Shown here: positions 36,301 through 43,725 of the stretch, piece after piece
Layout of the letters: the number at the start of each line of letters is the position of its first letter
Numbering within the stretch: the stretch's first letter is position 1
Made by a program: the position numbers and the translations under genes
Origin: Rhizobium leguminosarum bv. trifolii WSM2297
GTDB lineage: Bacteria; Pseudomonadota; Alphaproteobacteria; Rhizobiales; Rhizobiaceae
Reading direction: 5' to 3'
NCBI RefSeq assembly: GCF_000271845.1
Contig: NZ_JH719393.1
Coordinates: forward strand, 1,011,457 to 1,075,456
DNA length: 64,000 bases
The notes under the pieces: model-generated
Told to the model about the DNA's origin: nothing
Database searches by the model: none
What the model saw: only the letters and a program-made list of their open reading frames with translations

Positions 36301-37628
36301 TGGAGCGCTTCCCGCAGATGCCCCAGGAGGCGATGCGGCCGCTGTTCGGCATGGCATCGCAGTACGGGCGGCGGGAAGATCTGATTGCGCTCATCGATCG
36401 GCGTTGCGGCGATCCTCTGGTCGATAGCGGCAACGAAATAGAGGAAGACAAGCGCGCACGCGGTCGCCGAAAATTCTGGCAGCTGAATGCCGTGCTTTAT
36501 CGGACGCCCGGTCATGACGCCGCGTGGCAGGAACTCAAGACTGATCCGAAGGCAATCTTCGATTTCGAAGGCCGCCTTGGTCGAATGTACGAGCGGGAAG
36601 ACGACGACTATCCACCGATAACGGCGGAGACCATCTACAAGGTCATGGATGCGTTCGTGCCGGTTTGGCCGAAGGTTCATCTCCCGAGCAGCTGGGGCAC
36701 AGGCGATCCCGAAGATCAGAGCGCTTATCGTTTCCTGCGGGATTGCATCTGGAGGATCGCGCAGGATGCGCCGGAGCACAGGATCGAGGTGCTCGACCGC
36801 ATGCTTCCCGATGCGCGTTTCGTGGACTACCACGAGGCGATGCTGACGATGCGGGCCGAAGCCCAGCGAAAACTCGCACTTCAAGATTTCAGGGCGCCGC
36901 GTCCCTTGGAGATCAACAAGATGCTCGAAGAAAACGACGAGGACCTTCGGGCCCTGATGGTCGAGCAGCTGGAAGAGCTGCAGCGTTGGCTCAACGGCTC
37001 GGAGACCGATCCGCTTGTTCCCTTCTATAACGGCGACAAGCGCGTCGATGAAAACACCGCGCGCAATAGGATTGTGGATCAACTGCAAGGGCAGATGAAG
37101 GCCCTTGGCTTGTCGATCGTGATCGAGCGTCACATGGCGGGCGGCAATCGCTGTGACATCACCGCGTCCGCCATTCTGGAAGGACGCAACCGCCTTCTCG
37201 TGACGGAGGTGAAGGGCCAGTGGAACGACGAGCTATACTCGGCTGCCGCCGCACAGTTGGATCAGCGATACGCGATTCACCCCGACGCTGCGCGTCAGGG
37301 CGTCTATCTCGCACTGTGGTTTGGCAATGGCGAAAAGGTCAACGGTGTGGTTGATGCGAGCCTCACATCGGCCGGCGATCTGAAGGCGCGCATTCTCGAC
37401 AAGATGACGGATGAGCTAAAGGCGCGGGTTGACGTGGTTGTGCTCGACCTGTCGCGGCCGACCAAATTTCCGAAGCCGCCTAGAAAGACGTCTGCGAAGA
37501 AGGCCGCGCTTAGGCCGATCAATCAGCCCCACCAAGAAGGTGCCCAGTTGGAACGGCGGAGGTGCCGCGGCGGCAGCACTCCACATTCTAGACCAGTAGC
37601 CCTCAGCACTACGGAGGTGCGTAAATAA
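33396..37628 (+). CDS. Large NACHT-like NTPase with C-terminal PD-(D/E)XK nuclease motif
   Basis: 1,410 residues. Walker A EPGAGKT is at 61-67, a NACHT/STAND-style Walker B LVIDAMDE at 99-106, and a sensor-like FASRSAEW at 132-139. The middle (about 400-1150) is helical and repeat-like, suggesting a sensor scaffold. Near the C-terminus, Asp1254 (RCDIT), Glu1271 and Lys1273 (VTEVKGQW) form a D-x16-ExK motif typical of PD-(D/E)XK nucleases. The layout, an NTPase switch plus sensor plus nuclease effector, fits antiphage STAND proteins, though here the effector is C-terminal. The only starts are non-ATG (TTG 33396), so the true N-terminus is uncertain or truncated. Confidence 0.72.
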   Translation: MQVPAQILRLADGRADCIVSAQFDHRGVLTVHISRALVVDEKTYTEEELLQVGTVFVVLAEPGAGKTELLKALAGLLQANRTRASIFQNKPGLAGTGPLVIDAMDEVARIDTVATDKIIATASETPAVTVVFASRSAEWDRSRTAYVEQCFGAKPVIVHLRPFNEDEQRQLFESRFPSEDFEAFAAEVHQFGLGPLLGNPQFLILFGEAYVESGRVFTSKAKIFADAIRRLAHEANTERPKPKLKPPLDAIIAVAGEVFAKLLLSGATGIATVESLSDRDFPYINALCRDASNAPFLIDTRLLKPSDDPDEHEPVHRIVAEYCAASYLVGRLEDPRDRLSLERVLAVVAPNGVTRDELRGMVGWMAALGHQPLQLRLIELDPYAVLANGDPSQLTTAAKRALLSALDKLADLEPLFRRSDTWRRFNVGQFFTPDILGQVRTILRKPGQFRTLVLELLIDTDASASLLPELSVLVRNATTDSDTRKWVGEVLLAAGTFNPVVEFDALVAEGSATSLEIVARWVTKRGVESVGAAKVADLLDKLSVLYGKPNRRHRDGTSRYFIDRLVRSFRRAEVTNFLDALTTGFVCTCAPKHAYACTCRYGKSKILGRLLDRYFELAEAGPQDPARIWQWIRSLHFQGNASTERSVSVKHLVANDELRRDLQRRAVEGLRGEQAQNAVIELYSSHAHSGLHMHAGDSDALSQYAFDHNMVDVWGALLSGHNIWDKEKGPNALRAAQRAQSQFSPDFMRLWARRERARREYWRDERRVTHIRGRKKRAEKEAAVEANNRAYLRANLAEIEAGRHGWWLTEFTRAFLYYPDELEDMVDNPETPLRALRNCLPFVEPHIPTVERLGQRKSTNIAEILLAALIVLYRDGVDLTILDPRMLAAAKTEATSSYPVFKDGEADGEAFEAALDAALFKEPGSAETFLRAYIEPQLAEPENAPQHVYWLNNKPAFHDLRATLPMEWLERFPQMPQEAMRPLFGMASQYGRREDLIALIDRRCGDPLVDSGNEIEEDKRARGRRKFWQLNAVLYRTPGHDAAWQELKTDPKAIFDFEGRLGRMYEREDDDYPPITAETIYKVMDAFVPVWPKVHLPSSWGTGDPEDQSAYRFLRDCIWRIAQDAPEHRIEVLDRMLPDARFVDYHEAMLTMRAEAQRKLALQDFRAPRPLEINKMLEENDEDLRALMVEQLEELQRWLNGSETDPLVPFYNGDKRVDENTARNRIVDQLQGQMKALGLSIVIERHMAGGNRCDITASAILEGRNRLLVTEVKGQWNDELYSAAAAQLDQRYAIHPDAARQGVYLALWFGNGEKVNGVVDASLTSAGDLKARILDKMTDELKARVDVVVLDLSRPTKFPKPPRKTSAKKAALRPINQPHQEGAQLERRRCRGGSTPHSRPVALSTTEVRK

Positions 37629-37823
37629 TGTCTTATATTGGGGGCACCGGCTCATCAAGCACGCCGCGACCGGCACGAGATCGTTCGGCTCGCAGCATAG
37701 GGGCATGGCTCAAGTTCTGCGGCGCTGCGATCAGGATGGGTCCGACGACAGGCTCTACCGGAGAGCAAGGAACTTTTGCTAACCCGAGTATGTGACAAGC
37801 GATTCGCTAATTCGCACCCTTAC

Positions 37824-38405
37824 TCACCGACGCGCGGTATGCGCGTCCTCTAGTCCGCGTTGCAGCACATAGGGGAATTCATCCCGTGTGACGCCCCAGC
37901 CGACGACGTCCGCGACTTTGGAAAGAATGAGCTCGACTTTGGCGTAGGCATAATTGCAGGCGGCGGTGTTCGGCCGCTGGAAGTATTCGATGTCCGAGAG
38001 GCAATCAATCATATCGTAATCGGGTCCAGATCGCTTCAAGGAGCTTGAAACGTCATCGACCATCGAATCGATATCCGATTTTGCAGGGCGTTCAAACCGA
38101 AGAGGAGATTTGTCGCTCGTGACGTCTTCGACAATTGCACGAACCGCTGCGCTATCCGAGGCTCCTATCTTGGGGAGACGGGCTTGGCCCTGTGCGAGGA
38201 TAATCGTGATGGCGCTGGTCCGGCACGCGGGATGATCGATATTATCTAAGATCTTGATAGAAGCTGCACATCTAAAAAGGGCTTCTCTCGCCGGCGAAAG
38301 CTTATCAATCGCATCGCCTAACCTCCTATCTTCGTCCGCCGACACCACATTTGATAGGAGATAAAAGATTGAGAAAATGGCGACGAACGCCGATCGCTGC
38401 TTCAT
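37824..38405 (-). CDS. Secreted hypothetical protein
   Basis: 193 residues with an N-terminal signal peptide (MKQRSAFVAIFSIFYLLSNV, likely cleaved after VSA). The mature part is helical and contains four cysteines (in FRCAAS, HPACRTS, IDCLSDIEY and AACNYAYA) that could form two disulfides. No family recognised. It stands alone between the NACHT-nuclease gene and the PRC-barrel gene. Confidence 0.65.
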   Translation of the reverse strand: MKQRSAFVAIFSIFYLLSNVVSADEDRRLGDAIDKLSPAREALFRCAASIKILDNIDHPACRTSAITIILAQGQARLPKIGASDSAAVRAIVEDVTSDKSPLRFERPAKSDIDSMVDDVSSSLKRSGPDYDMIDCLSDIEYFQRPNTAACNYAYAKVELILSKVADVVGWGVTRDEFPYVLQRGLEDAHTARR

Positions 38406-38633
38406 TTTAAAGGGCCCGCCAATCTATACCGAAACTCAAATCTCACTCATCTACTATTAAGTTAACCAAAGGTGGCCGTTGAAATCGCCGAAACCTGAGA
38501 TTGCGACATGCTAATGACGGGAACTCCCCTATCGGAAGCGGCTTTTATGCGCAATTTTTTAGTATCGGCTTTCACGCCGCCTGGCTTTACGCGCGCGAGC
38601 GGAAGGGCCTTCTTCGCGTCAGATTAGAACGGC

Positions 38634-38652
38634 CTGGGGGCCAGGCCCCCAG
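38634..38652. terminator. Hairpin downstream of PRC-barrel gene
   Basis: CTGGGGGC (38634-38641) pairs with GCCCCCAG (38645-38652), just past the stop codon of the minus-strand PRC-barrel gene. The following T-run is weak, so termination efficiency is uncertain. Confidence 0.6.
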
Positions 38653-38660
38653 CCGCGGCA

Positions 38661-39467
38661 TCAATTCTTGTATTCGGGTTGAGCTTTCAGCTTCTCCTTG
38701 GTCGCATCGACATAGACCCGAACATCGTCGCCCTTCTCGTTCCTCATGATATTGACCTGGTCAAGAGGCACCGCGATCCGATGTTCGCCCATTCCGAGGA
38801 AACCGCCGATATCCAACACCAGCTGCTTGACGGTGCCATTGTCATTGAGAACGAGCTTGTCGACTTCGCCGACGTCTTCGTCCTTGGCGCTATAGACGTG
38901 GGCTCCCGTGAGAGTTTCGGAAGTCAAATCCTTCGTTTCTGACGTGCGGTAACCTTCACGTTGAACGTCCGGGCGGACCAGAGCGGTGTCACCCGCCGGG
39001 GCAGGCTTGGCCACATTCGTCGAATTGCTCGCCGCGGTGGTTGGAGCAACATATGCCGGTGCGTCGGTCAGCATCTGTTTATTGGCATTAACGACTAGAA
39101 AGTAGTCATCCGCGTCGTCGCCGTCACGAACGAACTTGATATCTTTCATCGGGATTGCGACGGCCTTTTCGCCTAAGCCAAGAAATCCGCCGACGCCGAG
39201 AACGACCGCTTTGACCTCACCTTGCCGGCTGAGAATAACTTCGTTTACCTCTCCTATGTCGTCCCAATCCTTTTCAGCGCCAGGTTTGACCATCATATCC
39301 GCTGTCATCGGCTTTTCAGTAGCATACAGCCGCGCACCGATGAGCTTTGATGCCCTGATGTCGGTCGGCTGTTGCTGATACATCGCTATCGGTTCCATGG
39401 TTGCGGCATAAGCATTGCCGCCGATCAAAACGATGGCCAGTGCGGTAGTTGTCAGGAACTTCTTCAT
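38661..39467 (-). CDS. Periplasmic protein with two PRC-barrel domains
   Basis: 268 residues from ATG 39467, which has AAGGAG upstream. The signal peptide MKKFLTTTALAIVLIGGNAYA is cleaved before ATM. Two PRC-barrel repeats follow: the first at about 40-115 (WDDIGEVNEVILSRQGEVKA, VGGFLGLGEKAVAIP), the second at about 185-260 (DEDVGEVDKLVLNDNGTVKQ, IGGFLGMGEHRIAVP). They are joined by a Pro/Ala/Thr-rich linker. PRC-barrels are small beta folds found in RimM and photosynthetic reaction centres; exported versions are common in rhizobia and may be stress related. No partner gene is evident. Confidence 0.85.
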   Translation of the reverse strand: MKKFLTTTALAIVLIGGNAYAATMEPIAMYQQQPTDIRASKLIGARLYATEKPMTADMMVKPGAEKDWDDIGEVNEVILSRQGEVKAVVLGVGGFLGLGEKAVAIPMKDIKFVRDGDDADDYFLVVNANKQMLTDAPAYVAPTTAASNSTNVAKPAPAGDTALVRPDVQREGYRTSETKDLTSETLTGAHVYSAKDEDVGEVDKLVLNDNGTVKQLVLDIGGFLGMGEHRIAVPLDQVNIMRNEKGDDVRVYVDATKEKLKAQPEYKN

Positions 39468-39744
39468 TGTTATCTCCTTGGGTATTCGGATGACCGATCG
39501 CTTTGAAATGGCTATACGACCTCCGCTCGGATGTAACCGACACGCGGTGTAAATGTTCCGGTTCGCCATGGGGCATTGGATGGCCGAAAAGAATCGGAGT
39601 GCCCCACATCAATCGTTCACAAGACCGAGTGGACGGACCTCGATCTCCACTGCGAGAAGGTCTGGTGCCGCCGGATAATCGCAGTCTAGTGGGTGGGTGT
39701 CGTGATATGCGTCGCGTCAACATCAGCATCGGCTGACCAAACGC

Positions 39745-41510
39745 CTAAAGCTCCACAACCTCAGCCATCTCGAAATACCTGCAAAAGGCATTTGCGAGCG
39801 GCATCTGGCGAGGCGTCTTGCATTCCGCCTCAAAAAGCTCCGGCGAGGCGACTAGGATGGCCATGTATTTCGCGCGACTGATCGCAACGTTCAAGCGGTT
39901 CGAACTGTAGAGAAACTCCATTCCGCGCGGTGCGTCCGCGTAGCTGGACGTCGCCGTCGAGTAGATCGCGATCGGGGCTTCCTGGCCCTGAAACTTGTCG
40001 ACCGTCCCGACGTGCGCGCCGGGGATTCGCTTCTGAACCTCGAACACGTGAGCGTTGTAGGGTGCGATGATGATGATGTCTTCCAGCGTCAGGGGCCGGG
40101 ACACGCCCTTGCGGTCAGTCCAGTGCATTTGTGAACCCAGCAGTGTTTCGACGATCCGACCGACGGCGTCCGCTTCTTCGATGGAACGCGACTGATTGCC
40201 GGAATGGCGAACTGGGACATAGCGCAGACCAGCGCCCTTCAACGGACCTGCCGAAGCCGTCCCCTGCACGGCGCAAGCGTTCTCTGAGCCGAGCTTGTCT
40301 TCGTAGAACAGCTCGGAGTTGAAGGCAGTGATGTCGGGGTGGAGCCGCCACGTCTTCTCGAGGAAAAGACCCTGTTCCGGCGAGATGGGTCTTCTGTTCC
40401 CGCAGAAGATGGTCAAGCGCCGATACCCCCGTCCCGTCGGGATGGGAGCCTTGCGTTGGTTGCTCCAGCTGTTGCGGATCACCAAGGAGGACGAGTGTCG
40501 ACCCCGCCTGCGCGACCGCCAGGACGTTCGCGAGCGACATTTGCGCTGCTTCGTCCACGAACAGCACGTCAACGCTGCCTGCGGCGTCCTCGCGGGCCCA
40601 AAAGAAGGAAGTCCCCCCATTAGCCGCACACCGCCGGACGCAATTGCCGTTACCGCCGTCCCATTGTCCACGTAGAAATGGATGTCGTCAGTATCGTCCG
40701 CCTTCGAAGAGAGTTTCTGCCCGCTTGCACTTTGGTGCCATCTTCCCTGGCGACCTCGATCGTTTTGTCGATCAGGTGGCGGATGACCTTATGGCTGTTG
40801 GCCGTGATTCCAACCCGCTTACCTTGTTTCAGCAGCGTGCAGATCATATGCGCTGCCGTGAAAGACTTTCCGGTCCCCGGTGGTCCCTGGATTGGAAGCA
40901 CGCCACCCTGAAGCTGCGGCGCGATGCGAACCGCGCAGGTCAGGGTGTCTTCCCCATCCATATGCGGGGGCCTGCGACCCGAGGTGATTGGCGCAGAAGG
41001 AGATCGCGAGCAGCTTGATTCGGTCCGCTTCCCTCTATGCCATGGTCGGCAACATAGTCGCCGAGCCGCAACAGGGAGTTTTCTTGCTCGGGGGTGCGGA
41101 TGAGCGCGTGGACGAAGACTCCGTCAGGGTGGAGGTCAGCCGACTTCTTGCTCTTCCTGACATCAAGCGTCCGGGCATCCTGCGAGATCGCCACCACTTT
41201 GCCAAAGGATTCTCCGCCCACGGCGCGAAGCTCGTCCTCGCCACGGATGTCCGTGTCCTGCATATCGAATTCATAGCGGTCGGTCGGGATACCGCCCTTC
41301 GTCAGCTCGACGGTGCCGACGAACCGCAGCCCGGCCAATGCCGCCTTCTCGTCCAGCAGGTCCTCGGCGGTAAGGTCGCAAAGCCGGAAGTACTCCCACC
41401 AGCCCGCCTTCGCCCGCCGGCGGTGCCAGCCGAGGCTGTGGGCGAGGATCCACCTGCGACGAGCTTCGTGAAAGTCTGTACAAGGTTCTGGGCTAGAGCC
41501 AGTTCAGGCA
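39745..41510 (-). pseudogene. Decayed RecB-like nuclease/SF1 helicase (TM0106-type)
   Basis: Reading on the minus strand, the pieces line up in order across different frames: HSLGWHRRRAKAGWWEYFRL and DEKAALAGLRFVG (linker region), then GVLPIQGPPGTGKSFTAAHM (Walker A, frame of 40650-40961), LFVDEAAQMSLANVLAVAQA with LLGDPQQL (Walker B and motif III, frame of 40115-40567), and finally VGTVDKFQGQEAPIAIYS with SSNRLNVAISRAKY (motifs V-VI, frame of 39745-40671). This is a DNA2/NAM7-type helicase like those fused to TM0106 RecB-like nucleases. At least three frameshifts are needed and the nuclease half is missing, so it cannot be functional. Confidence 0.82.
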
Positions 41511-41904
41511 TTGGGCTATGCACCAGACTTAGGATGCCACGTAAATCAACCGTGGCCAGACGCATCCAGATAAATAATCTGCGCGAGATACTCTGAAGAA
41601 GGACGCCGACCGTTCGAGCCTACTCAGCTGCAATGAGGCGCCCGAAGCCCGTTTTCGATCGGCGGTGCGAGTTCAAGTCGTGTCTATATGATACCCCTGC
41701 TCGACCCCTGACGATCAGGACGAGGGGTATCGCCGCAAGAGCCCGCATGCCGGCCAGCGCGACGGCGACGGCGGTCCAAGAGAGGGCGTGATCCCGAAGA
41801 AGACGACTTTCGGTTTTCAACGGCGACTGGAGGGAGACGCTAGCGGCGGAACGATATCTTATCGGCAGCGTTTTGCCCGGACACCCAAGGTCCTGGAGGA
41901 TAAA
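41511..41904. other. Intergenic region
   Basis: 394 bp containing no assigned gene. A minus-strand open frame at 41620-41820 has a hydrophobic stretch but no identifiable family. The right end carries the GGAGGA ribosome-binding site of the following gene. Confidence 0.4.
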
Positions 41905-42192
41905 ATGAAAATACTGGTTATTTCTGCCGCATCGCTGTTTCTGTCACTCGGTGGAGCAGCGGTCGCGCAGACTACGACGGTGGTCGTCCCTGGCGAGGTC
42001 AAAACCTATGTCATGAAACAGGAAACGCCATCCGTCACCTTTGACGGTGACGTTGCAGTCGGTACGGCGCTTCCTGATACGGTCGAGATCCACACAATCC
42101 CCGACCAACCTGATTACGGCTATGTGGTCGTCAACAAGAAGCGTGTGCTCGTCAATCCGAAGACCCGCGCGGTAATCGAAGTCATTCAATAA
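41905..42192 (+). CDS. DUF1236 exported protein (short form)
   Basis: 95 residues from ATG 41905, with GGAGGA 4 bp upstream. The signal peptide (MKILVISAASLFLSLGGAAV, cleaved after AVAQ) is followed by a single DUF1236 unit: PGEVKTYVMKQETPSV, VAVGTALPDTVEIHTIPD and the closing YVVVNKKRVLVNPKTRAVIE. DUF1236 proteins are small periplasmic proteins frequent in rhizobia, of unknown function. A second, longer member is at 46675-47433 in this window. Confidence 0.85.
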   Translation: MKILVISAASLFLSLGGAAVAQTTTVVVPGEVKTYVMKQETPSVTFDGDVAVGTALPDTVEIHTIPDQPDYGYVVVNKKRVLVNPKTRAVIEVIQ

Positions 42193-42198
42193 CTGAAA

Positions 42199-42228
42199 GC
42201 ATCGCGGGCCTGGTTAGGCCCGCGATGC
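42199..42228. terminator. Bidirectional terminator hairpin
   Basis: GCATCGCGGGCC (42199-42210) pairs perfectly with GGCCCGCGATGC (42217-42228) around a TGGTTA loop, between the convergent DUF1236 and glycosyltransferase genes. Confidence 0.85.
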
Positions 42229-42235
42229 CTCAATT

Positions 42236-43393
42236 TCATTTCACCTTCCTCCGCATCAAGTTCCCTTCGCTGGGGAGCAAGATTGAATTCAGACTGGCAT
42301 CCACCGCAGCCAGCCTCATCAGGTGACGCCGTAATCGCGGCGTCTCCTTTGTGCGTTCGAGACACGACGGAGCAAATTGATCGTCGAATTTCGACCTATT
42401 CATACGCGGTGGGTCTTCACCGTGTGCGGTGCTCGTCCCCAGACGAAGACAGTGTTGTATCCCGCGCAGGCCCTTCTGGAGGAAAAGCCGGAACACGAAA
42501 CCCGGGTCGCTTCGTAAAATTACCGCAATGGTCGCGAGCGACAGACATGTTCCCCGAGCCTGTCGGAATTCCCAAAACGCATATTTTCGCGTGGCGTCGA
42601 TTGCACTTCCGATCGCGTATCGCGGGAGATTCGGGTTTGCGGCCAACGAACGCCTGACGACTTCCAAGGCACTTTTGCCCATTCGCAGGTGATTGGACGA
42701 CATGCTGCCGGGATGCTTTCGATATCCCACCAGCCGCTCGGGAACGACTTCGATGAAGTAGCGTGCGGCCAGCTTGAGTTCGAAATCGAGGTCTTCGCAG
42801 CCTCCAATACCGGCTGCTGCATACGAGCTATCAAACCCACCGATCTCAAGCGCAGCGTCCCGTCGGACGAGAAGCGCGCTTCCATTGCCTATATACTTAA
42901 GATTCAGATGCCGGGCATAGATATATCCTCTTGCGACATCGGAACTGCCAGGGCGAATGATCTCGTCGTCCTCGTTAATGACGTAATGCAGCGTGTAGAC
43001 CGCAACCCATCGCGAGGACAAGCGCTTAAGAGCGTTCACCTGCTTTTCGATTTTCGTGGGGTGCCAGAGATCGTCGGCGTCGAGGAATGCCACAAATCGA
43101 CCTGATGATGCCTCGATCCCAGTATTCCTTGCGGCCGCGACACCGCGGTTCGGTGTGGACAGGAGGCGGATCCGCGAGTCCGACATCGCTATCGGCTCGA
43201 TGAGTTTTGCCGTGTCGTCCGTGGAACCGTCATTGACGACGATTATCTCCAGGGCGGCGTAGGTCTGGCGCATAGCGGAGCGAAGCGTGCGCTCAATATA
43301 GGTGGAAGCGTTGAAGACCGGGATGACCACTGAGACCAAAGGCTGGTCAGAATTAACGGCCTTGCGTCGATCCTCATCTGTACATGAAAGCAT
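42236..43393 (-). CDS. Family 2 glycosyltransferase
   Basis: 385 residues. The N-terminal GT-A domain begins PLVSVVIPVFNASTYIERTL and shows the nucleotide-sugar features IIVVNDGSTDDT and FLDADDLWHPTKIEKQ (DxD). The acceptor side follows with IGGCEDLDFELKLAARYFIE. The C-terminal 120 residues are basic and of unclear function. GT2 enzymes of this type add sugars to surface polysaccharides at the cytoplasmic membrane. No polysaccharide operon is adjacent; the nearest related genes are the acyltransferase and esterase remnants 5-7 kb away. Confidence 0.88.
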   Translation of the reverse strand: MLSCTDEDRRKAVNSDQPLVSVVIPVFNASTYIERTLRSAMRQTYAALEIIVVNDGSTDDTAKLIEPIAMSDSRIRLLSTPNRGVAAARNTGIEASSGRFVAFLDADDLWHPTKIEKQVNALKRLSSRWVAVYTLHYVINEDDEIIRPGSSDVARGYIYARHLNLKYIGNGSALLVRRDAALEIGGFDSSYAAAGIGGCEDLDFELKLAARYFIEVVPERLVGYRKHPGSMSSNHLRMGKSALEVVRRSLAANPNLPRYAIGSAIDATRKYAFWEFRQARGTCLSLATIAVILRSDPGFVFRLFLQKGLRGIQHCLRLGTSTAHGEDPPRMNRSKFDDQFAPSCLERTKETPRLRRHLMRLAAVDASLNSILLPSEGNLMRRKVK

Positions 43394-43725
43394 TGCAGAT
43401 CTCTCGCCACGTCAACGACAAAGATACTTTCGTACGGATGAAGGGACTGCGTTAGTGATTTCTGCCGTTCTTCTCCATTCAATTCGGAGACGGCAAATCC
43501 CAGGCGCCGACATCTTTCGAAGATCGCCTTCAACAGGCCCACACTCCAACTTTGTTGTGCGGGCGCAAACGGACTTTGGTCTGAGGTAGACCCTCTCCTT
43601 TCGTAGAAGGGGTAGGGTGTGTTAGCCGAAGCGGACAAAGATTATCTGAAAGGAAGTGCTAACCAATCCCCTTCCGCGTGCTTTAACGCTCCCTGTTTTA
43701 CGGTCTGCGAACATAGAAGGACGTA
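43394..43725. other. Intergenic region between glycosyltransferase and GGDEF-EAL genes
   Basis: 332 bp divergent promoter region. An open frame on the minus strand overlaps the glycosyltransferase start but has no recognisable domain. AAGGA lies 4 bp before the downstream ATG. Confidence 0.4.
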
